A stretch of DNA of 64,000 bases from an uncultured Dyadobacter sp. (lineage in GTDB: Bacteria; Bacteroidota; Bacteroidia; Cytophagales; Spirosomataceae), in NCBI RefSeq assembly GCF_946482605.1, contig NZ_CAMLSE010000003.1:62001-126000 (forward strand), in the 5' to 3' direction. The notes under the pieces were generated by a model. That model was not told the DNA's origin and made no database searches. It saw nothing but the letters and a program-made list of their open reading frames with translations. The translations under genes were made by a program, and so were the position numbers. Below, one piece after another: positions 56,601 to 64,000 of this stretch. Numbering within the stretch: the stretch's first letter is position 1; each line of letters begins with the position of its first letter.

Positions 56601-57946
56601 CCTTTGGAATAAGTACCGAACCACAGCTGGCCGTCTCGGTCGCGGTGGGCGGCTATGACGGCCCCGTCGGGTAGCCCGCCCGGCATTGCCGATGGTGCGT
56701 AATGGCGGATGACCTCTCCTGTGCGGGACGTTTTGTAGATACCGTCGCCGTCGGTCCCCAGCCACAGATTTCCGTCGCGGTCCGCGCACATCCCGTAATA
56801 CCGCAGATAGCTTTCGGCTCGGGAATCGACGATTTTTTGCTCAAACTTCCGGAATTTCTCCGGTATACTGCTGATCAGATAGGCGCCTTCCCCGTAGGTC
56901 CCCAACCAGACATTCCGGTCCTTATCGATAAAAAGCGATTGCACGGACCGCTGCGTAATACCTTTATTGTCCTTATCCCGCACCTGTTCAAACACCAGTT
57001 TGGCGGGCGGACGGGCGGCAACCTGTGCCAAATCGAGCCGGTAAAGGCCCCCGTCCTGCACCCCTACGAGCAGGTGCTGCTGATGATCTTCCAGCAGCGA
57101 AAGGTAAATGTTGCTGTTGTGAAAGGTATTGATATGCAAATCGTAGAACCGCGATTCGTCGCGTTTGAAAAGGATCAGTCCTCTGGAAGATGCGATCCAT
57201 ACATTGCGCAGATGGTCCTCGTAGATCGCATTGATGCGCGCAGAAGGGACATTCCTCAAATCAAGCGGGACCCGGGTCATCCGGCCTTTTTCTCCTCTTT
57301 TCCAAACTTCGATCCCGCTGTCGCGCGAGCCGAGCCAGAGCAGGCCCTGGGAATCCTCGAAAACGCTCAGGACGGAGTTGGTGAACAGGCCCGGGAGCGA
57401 CTGCTGGTTGTAAAAGGCAAACTGGCGCGTCGCGGTATTGAACGAAGCGAAGCCGGAACCGTTGAGTGCCAGCCAAAGATGATCGCCACTTCCCTGACTG
57501 ATGTCGCTGACGTCATTGCCTGCACCGCTTTTCTGGTGGTAGGGCTTGTAGCGGTTAAACTTCTGCTCCGCGGGGACGAACTCAGCGATCCCTTCGCGCG
57601 AGGACACCCAGATGGTGCCGTTTTTATCGCGGATAATGGATTTGACATAATTACCCGGCAAACTGCGTGGATCGGTGTAGTCGTATCTGAAGTTTTTAAA
57701 CGCAGTACCGTCGAACCGGCTGACGCCGTCACCGGTAGCGAACCACATGAGGCCGTCCTTGTCCTGAACAATACTGTTGACAACGCCGAACGATAACCCC
57801 TCGCGGATCGAGTACCTCAATACACGCCCCATGGCATTATCAGCGGCCAATCCCGTCCCGAATGCACAACACAACATGAAAAGGCAAATCAGCGACGTCC
57901 CTGAAACTCCGCCGTACATCCGCCGCGTGTCAACATTTTTTTTCAT
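53696..57946 (-). CDS. Hybrid two-component sensor/regulator of the galactan locus
   Basis: 1416 residues from ATG 57946 (ATG 57970 possible). Signal sequence, two reg_prop propellers (about 40-720, blades such as GLMWFATGDGVSRFDG and GNLWIGTYGGGLNYL), Y_Y_Y domain (about 745-805), transmembrane helix (about 815-835), HisKA with His876 (VSHEFRTP), HATPase (NLISNALKFTP, VSDTGPGIP, GFGIGLYLA), receiver with Asp1196 (VSDVMMGGTSG) and a C-terminal AraC helix-turn-helix. It lies directly upstream of susC-susD-GH30 on the same strand and almost certainly activates them when its glycan ligand binds the propeller dimer. Divergent from the LacI gene. Confidence 0.94.
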   Translation of the reverse strand: MKKNVDTRRMYGGVSGTSLICLFMLCCAFGTGLAADNAMGRVLRYSIREGLSFGVVNSIVQDKDGLMWFATGDGVSRFDGTAFKNFRYDYTDPRSLPGNYVKSIIRDKNGTIWVSSREGIAEFVPAEQKFNRYKPYHQKSGAGNDVSDISQGSGDHLWLALNGSGFASFNTATRQFAFYNQQSLPGLFTNSVLSVFEDSQGLLWLGSRDSGIEVWKRGEKGRMTRVPLDLRNVPSARINAIYEDHLRNVWIASSRGLILFKRDESRFYDLHINTFHNSNIYLSLLEDHQQHLLVGVQDGGLYRLDLAQVAARPPAKLVFEQVRDKDNKGITQRSVQSLFIDKDRNVWLGTYGEGAYLISSIPEKFRKFEQKIVDSRAESYLRYYGMCADRDGNLWLGTDGDGIYKTSRTGEVIRHYAPSAMPGGLPDGAVIAAHRDRDGQLWFGTYSKGLFRYDPATDRFVKYSHDPSDPSSLGRNDVRAIYQDRRKNLWVGTNGGGLSLLDPKTGKFRNFIPSNSSIDANDVRAITEDRYGNLWIGTYGGGLNYLNTKTMQFVSWFNEAGKEPYLSNRIIFSLYMDGRDRLWIGSEGNGLLLYDTRGKKVSYFNEKRGLASNVINAIQPESTDKVWVSTNKGLSRIDAAAGSIENFDTSHGLQGGQFNPGSALYDPGEGFLCFGGTEGWNLFYPRQVQASRYKPRVMISGLRVFGEKKRGDKEPNEAYSLYDYLRNAERFVLQPDQPIFSIDYTALNYAYPELTRYAYMLEGLDKEWNYVQNERSATYRYLPSGNYTFKVKVANQDGIWFEDHASLAIGVLPPWYRTWWAYLLYVLTVGLILYYYQQYKLGQEKMKYEVQLAHLETRQEKEINEKKLSFFTHVSHEFRTPLTLIINPIREMMQESAEAPDRPPAAGATASMHIIYRNAKRLLSLVDQLLLFRKADQQTDRLKPAVHNLPQLVTEVYQCFLHQAEQKHIRYELTSPDPGLEVVCDWEKIEIAIFNLISNALKFTPEHGTVSVEIRDRDDQVEIVVSDTGPGIPADAGEGIFKVFHQYADRRFAAKGGFGIGLYLAKTFVENHFGQLRYESELDRGTTFYVRLPKSHPELIPNGRSGEARDSVLLEELSDGAMPATAPVLADWQAELLDMKEPAAESHTMLVVDDDAEIRGYLGTIFSGKYKMFEAASGEEGLELVRKHLPDIVVSDVMMGGTSGIELCSQMKLDMALSHIPVILLTASTSQDVRLKGIEGGADDYISKPFDKDLLVARVASILRNRNDLQRYFYNEITLQTSDFKISAEYKEFLNECIRIVENHLTDEAFNIKMLASEIGMSHSTLYNRIKSISGQSTASFIRFIRLRKAAQLLITTDITISETAFRVGINDIRYFREHFQKLFGMKPSDYVKKFRKPFHERITIDKDIFRKKSAR

Positions 57947-58031
57947 ATTTATCCGGAAGGGAGCATTCATTTCCAACCGCTTTCAGCAGAAGCGGAACTT
58001 CAAATATAATTTAAAAAAGGGAAGAAACCGG

Positions 58032-58116
58032 GGCCGTCCGCCGATGCAGGGGCACTGCCGTAGCCCGGACGGCCTCGCTCGCCGGACGGGCAATGCCGGT
58101 AACGCTGCCATACCGG
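58032..58116 (+). other. GC-rich inverted repeats between the sensor and LacI genes
   Basis: In an otherwise AT-rich 236-base divergent region, 58032-58040 and 58066-58074 are perfectly complementary over 9 bp. A second hairpin pairs CCGGTA 58096-58101 with TACCGG 58111-58116 and is followed by ATTTTCTTTC. This could be an attenuator in the LacI leader or a degenerate REP-type element. It is also compositionally unlike its surroundings. Confidence 0.45.
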
Positions 58117-58182
58117 ATTTTCTTTCAGTATGAGAGACCATTAATCTACTTTTGAACAAATATTGACAGCACAACCCTTAAC

Positions 58183-59268
58183 ATGGACCGCAAAACAATA
58201 CGCATTAAAGATATCGCGCTCAAAGCCAAAGTCTCTCCCGGAACCGTCGACCGGGTCATTCATAACCGGGGAAGAGTTGCCGAAAAAGTAAGGATCCGCA
58301 TTCAGAAGATCATCGACGAAAGCAACTACGAGCCTAACCTGATGGCCCGGGCACTGGGGTCCAAAAAGCAATACAACTTTGCAGCCCTCATCCCCGATCA
58401 CCAGGTGGATTCGTATTGGCTTGCGCCCAAGACCGGTATCGAAAAGGCCGCTGCCGAATTGAAGCAGTTCGGTGTGTCGGTGCAGCAGTTTATTTTCAAT
58501 CCATACGATGCCGGCGATTTCATCGCAAAAGCAGAAGCGCTGACGGACGCACGCCCCGACGGGATCTTTCTTTCCCCTATTTTTTACCACGAAACGCTAC
58601 CGCTTTTTGCGCGGTGGAAAGAAGCGTCCATTCCTTTTGTGCTTTTCAACACCGAGCTCTCGGACCACGGGCCTTTGAGCTATATCGGGCAGGACTCCTA
58701 CCAGAGCGGCAAACTGGTGGGAAAGCTGATGCATTACGGGCAGTCGGAGCCCTGTGCGATCCTGATCGTCCACATCGATGAGAAGATCGATAATGCAGCC
58801 CACCTGCTTAAAAAAGAGGAAGGGCTGCGCGACTATTTCAGTCAGCATGGCCCGGCATTCCGTATTACCACCACCGAACTGGACAGTTCCGATCAGGAAG
58901 TCTTTAATGCGAAGCTTCATGATGCCATCGGCGCGATTACCGATCTGCGGCATATTTTCGTGACCACTTCCAAGGCCCACCTCGTGGCAGCCGAGCTCGA
59001 AAGGACACAACGCGACGACATCCGTATCATCGGGTATGACCTCGTGCCTGCCAACCTGCATTACCTGGAAAAAGGCAGCATCGGATTCCTGATCAATCAG
59101 AACCCGCAGCGGCAGGGATACCTGGGCATCCGCCAGCTCGCCGACGCCCTGGTGTTCCGGAAAACAGTACCCAGGCTGAAATTTCTCCCACTGGATGTGA
59201 TTACGATCGAAAACCTGCGCTACTATCTGGAAGAAGATGTCAAAACGACCGCGGATGAACTGTTGTAA
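58183..59268 (+). CDS. LacI-family transcriptional regulator
   Basis: 361 residues. The N-terminal helix-turn-helix and hinge (IRIKDIALKAKVSPGTVDRV, then the NYEPNLMARALGS hinge region) lead into a type-I periplasmic-binding-protein effector domain (about 65-345, DGIFLSPIFYHETLPLF, IGQDSYQSGKLVGKL). It should bind a palindromic operator and respond to a sugar. Two matching palindromes occur just downstream, before the glycosidase gene (59349) and before susC (62463). No copy lies in front of its own gene. The effector is unknown. Confidence 0.92.
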   Translation: MDRKTIRIKDIALKAKVSPGTVDRVIHNRGRVAEKVRIRIQKIIDESNYEPNLMARALGSKKQYNFAALIPDHQVDSYWLAPKTGIEKAAAELKQFGVSVQQFIFNPYDAGDFIAKAEALTDARPDGIFLSPIFYHETLPLFARWKEASIPFVLFNTELSDHGPLSYIGQDSYQSGKLVGKLMHYGQSEPCAILIVHIDEKIDNAAHLLKKEEGLRDYFSQHGPAFRITTTELDSSDQEVFNAKLHDAIGAITDLRHIFVTTSKAHLVAAELERTQRDDIRIIGYDLVPANLHYLEKGSIGFLINQNPQRQGYLGIRQLADALVFRKTVPRLKFLPLDVITIENLRYYLEEDVKTTADELL

Positions 59269-59348
59269 TTACCGTTGTGAAAAGCTCGGAAGTGCCATTA
59301 TGTAACCGATAATTGACATTTAGTAAATCAACGAAATTAAATTTCATT

Positions 59349-59372
59349 AAAAGTGTGTACGCACACACTTTT
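59349..59372 (+). promoter_or_regulatory. LacI-type operator before the putative glycosidase gene
   Basis: Palindrome with 10-bp arms (AAAAGTGTGT and ACACACTTTT) around a central ACGC, where the CG step is the dyad centre and the only mismatch flanks it. The inner 16 bases AGTGTGTACGCACACA (59352-59367) occur identically at 62463-62478. It lies 81 bases after the LacI stop codon and 18 before the next start. The CG centre is typical of LacI-family operators. Confidence 0.75.
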
Positions 59373-59390
59373 ATTTGGTAGTTTCGTTTA

Positions 59391-62381
59391 ATGAAACTGA
59401 CACTCTCCTTTCTACTGATCGCAACGCTGTCGTTCCACCTTGCCCCCGCACAGGAACTTCCTTATGTTTCCGGCCGTAATTCCTGGAATGCCGACTCTCT
59501 CGGTAACTCCCGCGCGGTGGTCGATGTGAGCCAAAAAGTCGCCGCCGTGAAAACGGTGATCGATTGGAGACGGCGAGACCACCATACCGACAGCGAGGTG
59601 ATCGTCGTGGACAGTGCTACCGGTCACCGGATACTGAATGTAAAAACGGGAGCGGTAAGCCGCGAATCCGGGGAAATCAGTTTCGAACCGGTATCTGGAC
59701 CTGGTACCTACTATATTTATTACCTGCCATTTAAGGTGAGCGGCCGCGCCAACTACCCTGTTGCCCATTACCTCAAACGCACGGAAACCGCCTCCGCAGC
59801 CTGGCTTGGAGCATTGAAGGGGAACGAGCCGACGGTGAAGGTGCGCCATATCGAAGCCGTCGATGCTATGAACAGCTCCTACCCCATGGAAGTCATCGCC
59901 AAAGCGACGGAAGTGAAGACGCTCCTCGCCGCGAATGCCACACGGAAATACCTGGTATTCGCAGAAGACCGCCTGCACCCGATCCGGATGACCGATGACC
60001 TGCCGCAGCGCTGGATCATCAAAGGAGCCAACAAGGCATTCAGCGACCAGGCCGGTCCCGGCGAAAACTTCACATTTCAAGTAGGCGTATACTCATCATC
60101 GTTAGATCTAAATAACGTTCGCATCCGGGTCTCGGACCTGCGCAGCGGCCCGTCTTCCATTCCTGCAAAAGCATTCTCCTGCCTCAATACCGACGGTATC
60201 GGCTGGGACGCCAGGCCTTTGCGGAAACAGGTTTCCATTGGCAAGGGCAAAGTGGGCGCATTATGGTGCCTGGCCGACATTCCCGCAGGCACGCCGGCGG
60301 GCACATACAAGGGAAAAGTCTATATATCAGCCGCTAATGCGCCCGAAACCGCATTGGATATCACATTGCAGATCGCCGGTCCTGCGCTTGCCGACAAGGG
60401 CATCAGCACCCCCTGGAAACAGACCAGGCTCGCCTGGCTCAATTCGACAATGGCGCAGCAGAACGATGTGATCAGTCCTTACATCCCGCTGCAACGGCAA
60501 GGCAATGCGATTTCGCTCCTGGGCCGGAAATTTACGATCGGTAGCAACGGCCTCCCCGAACGCATTGAAACCTACTTTACACCCGAAATGACAGGTCTTT
60601 CGGCGAGCCCGAAAAATATATTGCAGTCACCGGTGCAGTTCGGAGTGAAAACGAAACGCGGAATTACCGGAAAATGGACCCCAAAAGGACTTCAATATAC
60701 CGAACAGGCGCCGGGCACCATTGCGTGGACGGCTTCAAGCACGTCGGCGCACCTGCGTATGGACGTGACCGGCCATATCGAATTTGATGGTTTCGTAGCC
60801 TATGATGTGAAGATGACCGCGCTGTCCGATGTTGCGCTGGAAGACATCTATATGGACATCCCCATGAGCCCGGGAGCGGCCCGCTACATGATGGGGCTCA
60901 ATCTGAAAGGTGGCAAAAGGCCTTCCTCGTATGACTGGAAATGGGAAGTGGCAACCAAAAACCAGGACGGTGCATGGATTGGCGATGTGAATGCGGGACT
61001 CAATTTTTCCCTGCGCGACGAGCATTATGTGCGCCCGCTGAACACCAATTTCTACCTGCAAAAACCCTTGCTCCTGCCCACTTCCTGGGGCAACGGCAAT
61101 AAAGGCGGTATCCGGCTTTCGGAAAAGGACGGCCAGGTCCTGGTCAGAAATTACAGCGGCGACCGCACGATGAAAAAAGGGGAAAGCCTGCATTACAATT
61201 TTACATTGCTCATCACGCCATTCCATGCCCTGGACACCGATGCGCAATGGAAAACCCGGTTTTACCATCGCTTCAACGACCCCGATTCGATCCGCTCAAA
61301 AGGCGCTACGATCGTGAACATCCACCACGCGACGCCCATTAATCCCTACATCAACTACCCTTTCATCGAACATCAGGCGATGAAGGAATATATCGACCGG
61401 GCGCACCGGAATGGTTTGCAGGTCAAAATCTACAACACCGTCCGTGAACTTTCCAACAGCGCCTACGAAATGGCTCCCCTGCGCAGCCTGGGCCATGAGA
61501 TCTTCTCGCCCGGTAAGGGACTGGGCTACGCCTGGTTGCAGGAACACCTGGGCGACGACTACATTGCCGCCTGGTATGTGCCCGAAATCAAGGACGCCGC
61601 CGTCGTGAACTCGGGTATGAGCCGCTGGCATAACTACTATGTGGAGGGCATGAACTGGCTGACGCAAAAAGTGGGTATCGACGGCATTTACCTGGACGAC
61701 GTAGCCTTCGACCGTACGACCATGAAAAGGGTGAAACGCGTTTTGACCCAAAACAATCACCCCGGATATATCGATCTGCATTCGGCCAACCAGTACAACA
61801 AGAACGACGGCTTCAACAACAGCGCCAACCTGTACATGGAGCATTTTCCTTACCTGAACCGTCTGTGGTTCGGTGAATACTTTGATTATGAACAAAATAA
61901 CCCCGACTTTTTCATGACGGAGGTGTCCGGCATTCCTTTCGGGCTAATGGGCGAAATGCTGGAAAACGGCGGCAACCCGTGGCGCGGACTGATCTACGGG
62001 ATGACCAACCGCATGCCCTGGAAAGAAGGCAGCGACGCCCGGGCCATCTGGAAAGTGTGGGACGCATTCAACATGCAGGGCAGCCGGATGCTCGGTTACT
62101 GGACAGAGAACAATCCGGTAACGACGGATCAGCCACAGGTACTGACTACCAGTTATGTGCAAAACAAGCGCGCCCTGGTCTCCATTGCGAGCTGGGCGGC
62201 AGGCGATACAAGCTTCCGGCTCCGCATCGACTGGAAAAAATTGGGCATCGATCCGCAGAAAGCGCAAATCGTAGCACCCGAGATGGCCAACTTCCAGCCC
62301 GGTGCCGTTTTCGACGCTTCACAGGCGATTCCTGTAACCAAAGGTCACGGATGGCTACTGATTATTTCGGAAAAGCCCTGA
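59391..62381 (+). CDS. Large secreted putative glycosidase (DUF6067/GH123-like)
   Basis: 996 residues with signal peptide ending near LAPAQ. The N-terminal ~300 residues are beta-rich (WRRRDHHTDSEVIVVDSATG; TFQVGVYSSSLDLNNVRIRVSDL). A beta-sandwich with WIGDVNAGLNFSLRDE follows. The region from about 640 to 900 looks like a TIM barrel with IDGIYLDDVAFDR, whose Asp pair would suit a glycosidase active site, and MTEVSGIPFG further on. The layout resembles the large Bacteroidota DUF6067 group related to GH123, but I am not certain of the family. Regulation is likely by the LacI protein upstream, through the operator at 59349. The susC gene downstream suggests a PUL that continues past the window. 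Confidence 0.7.
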   Translation: MKLTLSFLLIATLSFHLAPAQELPYVSGRNSWNADSLGNSRAVVDVSQKVAAVKTVIDWRRRDHHTDSEVIVVDSATGHRILNVKTGAVSRESGEISFEPVSGPGTYYIYYLPFKVSGRANYPVAHYLKRTETASAAWLGALKGNEPTVKVRHIEAVDAMNSSYPMEVIAKATEVKTLLAANATRKYLVFAEDRLHPIRMTDDLPQRWIIKGANKAFSDQAGPGENFTFQVGVYSSSLDLNNVRIRVSDLRSGPSSIPAKAFSCLNTDGIGWDARPLRKQVSIGKGKVGALWCLADIPAGTPAGTYKGKVYISAANAPETALDITLQIAGPALADKGISTPWKQTRLAWLNSTMAQQNDVISPYIPLQRQGNAISLLGRKFTIGSNGLPERIETYFTPEMTGLSASPKNILQSPVQFGVKTKRGITGKWTPKGLQYTEQAPGTIAWTASSTSAHLRMDVTGHIEFDGFVAYDVKMTALSDVALEDIYMDIPMSPGAARYMMGLNLKGGKRPSSYDWKWEVATKNQDGAWIGDVNAGLNFSLRDEHYVRPLNTNFYLQKPLLLPTSWGNGNKGGIRLSEKDGQVLVRNYSGDRTMKKGESLHYNFTLLITPFHALDTDAQWKTRFYHRFNDPDSIRSKGATIVNIHHATPINPYINYPFIEHQAMKEYIDRAHRNGLQVKIYNTVRELSNSAYEMAPLRSLGHEIFSPGKGLGYAWLQEHLGDDYIAAWYVPEIKDAAVVNSGMSRWHNYYVEGMNWLTQKVGIDGIYLDDVAFDRTTMKRVKRVLTQNNHPGYIDLHSANQYNKNDGFNNSANLYMEHFPYLNRLWFGEYFDYEQNNPDFFMTEVSGIPFGLMGEMLENGGNPWRGLIYGMTNRMPWKEGSDARAIWKVWDAFNMQGSRMLGYWTENNPVTTDQPQVLTTSYVQNKRALVSIASWAAGDTSFRLRIDWKKLGIDPQKAQIVAPEMANFQPGAVFDASQAIPVTKGHGWLLIISEKP

Positions 62382-62462
62382 TCAGTAAAATAGCGTTTCA
62401 CCATTTTATTTTCCAGTAAAATTTTCTTCCAAACTGGCAAAATGCAGGAATTTTAGTTTTAT

Positions 62463-62480
62463 AGTGTGTACGCACACATT
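62463..62480 (+). promoter_or_regulatory. LacI-type operator before the right-end susC
   Basis: Same 16-base palindromic core as at 59352-59367, AGTGTGTACGCACACA, here at 62463-62478. It sits just upstream of a TAnnTTTG -7 box (62489-62496), covering the place where the -33 element would be, so binding there should block the promoter. Confidence 0.75.
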
Positions 62481-62488
62481 TTGTTTTT

Positions 62489-62496
62489 TACATTTG
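62489..62496 (+). promoter_or_regulatory. -7 box (TACATTTG) for the right-end susC
   Basis: Exact match to TAnnTTTG, 8 bases after the LacI-type palindrome. It would give a leader of roughly 100 bases to the ATG at 62606. Confidence 0.55.
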
Positions 62497-62605
62497 TTTC
62501 AACCTATATTCTATTCAAAATGAGCGCATTTGACGGGGGCTGCCAACGGGCGTCTTTTCCCGTCCGGAAGAGTATTGTATGTTAACCCCAAACCACCAAT
62601 TCCCT

Positions 62606-64000
62606 ATGAAGTTAAAGTCTTTACTGAGTTTCATTCTCGTCACGCTCCTGGCACTCGGAAGCAGCTTCGCGCAGACCGGCGAGCTACGCGTTTCCGGCCG
62701 GGTCACCGACGCCAAAGGTGCCGAAATCCCCGGCGCCAACGTGTCGCTGGCGGGCACAACCTCCGGTGTGATCACCGACGCGCAAGGCAAGTTCTCACTC
62801 GCGGTACCCGGCAGCCAGTCCGTGCTGCGGGTGTCTTTTATTGGTTATAAAACAGCTGAAATCACGGTCGGCAACCAGACGGTCTTCAACGTGACGCTCG
62901 AAGAAGATTCCAAAACCCTCGAACAGCTTGTGGTAGTGGGTTACGGAACGCAAAAGAAAAAGGACCTGACGGGAGCTGTCAGCTCCATTGCCAGTGAAAG
63001 CCTCAACCTCGGCGGAGCCACTTCCAACGTGGCGCAGGCGTTCCAGGGCCGTGCGGCAGGTGTACAGGTAAGCCAGTCGAACTCGGCACCGGGCGGTACC
63101 ACCGTGGTGCGTATCCGCGGCGGTAACTCCATTTCATCCACCAACGAACCTCTTTACGTCGTCGACGGCTTCCCTTCCGAAACCGGCAAGGACATTAACC
63201 CCAACGATATCGAAGACATCCAGATCCTGAAAGATGCGTCGGCAACGGCCATTTACGGGGCGCGCGGTGCCAACGGGGTTGTGATCATCACCACCAAAAG
63301 AGGGAAAGCGGGGAAAGCACAGGTAGTTTTCGACAGCTACTATGGCGTGCAAAAGGTGAGCAGCAGCTATGAAAAAATGACCGGTTTGCAGGCGATGCAG
63401 ATCACCAATGCCAAAAACGCGGAAAAAGGCCTGCCCGCATTGTACACACCTGCCGACCTGGCAAGCGGTATCAATAACGACTGGTTCAAACTGGCTACCC
63501 GCAATGCGAGCGTGCAGAGTTACAGCGTGACCGCCAGCGGTGGCAACGACGATACCCGCGTGGCGCTGTCGCTCAACTATTTCGCGCAGGACGGTGCATT
63601 GAAAAATACCGACTATGATCGCTATTCGGTGCGTCTGAATGCCGACAAGCAATTTGGTAAGCGCTTCAAAATGGGCGCCAATGTGTACGGCGCGCATACT
63701 TTCTCGAAGTTTAAGAACTACGACGGTTCGATTGTTCCCTCCAATGTGATGTACGGCATCCTGTCGGCTTCGCCCGCGGTGCCTTCCTACAATGCCAACG
63801 GCTCGTTTGCCCGCTTCCAGGGACGCGACAACCCATTGGCATGGCTGCTCGCCCCTACCAATGACAAATTCGGCAACAAGGTCAATATCAATGCATTTGC
63901 CGAATACATGATCACCGACGAGCTGACCTTCAAGGTGAATGCCGGTACGGAATACAACGGTTTCAAAGAAGGAACTTACCTTCCCCGCGACCTGGTGGAC
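62606..64000 (+). CDS. SusC-type TonB-dependent glycan importer, 3' partial
   Basis: 465 codons are visible and the frame runs off the window edge. Signal peptide (MKLKSLLSFILVTLLALGSS) ending near SFAQ, carboxypeptidase-regulatory-like domain (VSGRVTDAKGAEIPGANVSL), SusC signature EQLVVVGYGTQKKKDLTGAVS, plug with IEDIQILKDASATAIYGARGANGVVIITTK, and the first barrel strands. A susD gene is expected right of the window. The promoter carries a LacI-type operator shared with the putative glycosidase upstream, so the two genes probably form one regulon. Confidence 0.95.
   Translation, partial: MKLKSLLSFILVTLLALGSSFAQTGELRVSGRVTDAKGAEIPGANVSLAGTTSGVITDAQGKFSLAVPGSQSVLRVSFIGYKTAEITVGNQTVFNVTLEEDSKTLEQLVVVGYGTQKKKDLTGAVSSIASESLNLGGATSNVAQAFQGRAAGVQVSQSNSAPGGTTVVRIRGGNSISSTNEPLYVVDGFPSETGKDINPNDIEDIQILKDASATAIYGARGANGVVIITTKRGKAGKAQVVFDSYYGVQKVSSSYEKMTGLQAMQITNAKNAEKGLPALYTPADLASGINNDWFKLATRNASVQSYSVTASGGNDDTRVALSLNYFAQDGALKNTDYDRYSVRLNADKQFGKRFKMGANVYGAHTFSKFKNYDGSIVPSNVMYGILSASPAVPSYNANGSFARFQGRDNPLAWLLAPTNDKFGNKVNINAFAEYMITDELTFKVNAGTEYNGFKEGTYLPRDLVD

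Noticed and set aside
56702..57796. 364-codon open frame on the plus strand
   Set aside because: Antisense to the propeller of the hybrid sensor; the same effect recurs along all three large sensor genes.

Overview
The window is a 64 kb piece of a chromosome from the phylum Bacteroidota. SusC/SusD pairs, hybrid two-component regulators with fused AraC outputs, FecI/FecR-type sigma/anti-sigma genes and TAnnTTTG -7 boxes all point there. The moderate-to-high GC coding sequence, the abundance of glycan-use loci and the L-fucose oxidation genes fit an environmental Cytophagales bacterium (Dyadobacter/Spirosoma-like). That placement is inference, because no rRNA or marker gene is present. No tRNA, rRNA, CRISPR array, phage or intact insertion sequence was seen.

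Layout. (1) 1-4196: the 3' part of a GH32 fructan hydrolase, a strong terminator, and a sensor-regulator whose periplasmic domain is of the sugar-binding-protein type. (2) 4202-10372, minus strand: a small lipoprotein preceded by a tight run of three cytoplasmic-looking hydrolases: a gluzincin metallopeptidase, a metallo-beta-lactamase-fold protein and a patatin-like phospholipase. This is the least explained coding cluster here. (3) 10544-28043: a secreted Leu/Gly/Ser-rich protein, then an L-fucose locus. It holds two GH29 fucosidases, an AraC regulator, fuconate dehydratase, an SDR dehydrogenase, a mutarotase, a FucP permease, SusC, SusD and a large FG-GAP/ASPIC lipoprotein. (4) 28094-37669, minus strand: ECF sigma factor, FecR anti-sigma factor, an STN-type TonB receptor, a PQQ-type sugar dehydrogenase fused to cytochrome c, and a TIM-barrel isomerase-like protein. 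The gap between sigma and anti-sigma genes is filled with palindromic repeats. (5) 37862-46852: miscellaneous genes, including an orphan hybrid sensor, a DinB-like protein, a polytopic membrane protein, a SnoaL-like protein and a Crp-family regulator. (6) 46935-57946, minus strand: a polysaccharide locus (hybrid sensor, SusC, SusD, GH30) probably aimed at beta-1,6-galactan. (7) 58183-64000: a LacI regulator, a large secreted putative glycosidase and the start of another SusC. Identical 16-bp operator-like palindromes stand before the last two genes.

How it works together: most of the window is for sensing, importing and breaking down plant or algal glycans (fructan, fucosylated glycans, galactan). 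Each locus has its own regulator type: PBP-type hybrid sensor, AraC, propeller-type hybrid sensor, or LacI.

The most unusual non-coding signals are two repeat elements. One is a nested near-perfect inverted repeat at 24319-24464, ending 6 bases before a start codon. The other is a cluster of ~53-bp units at 36570-37066. Both are built from short hairpins with 3-nt loops and a ~13-nt tail ending in TAG, and stem changes in the second are compensatory. They look like members of one REP/REPIN-like family.
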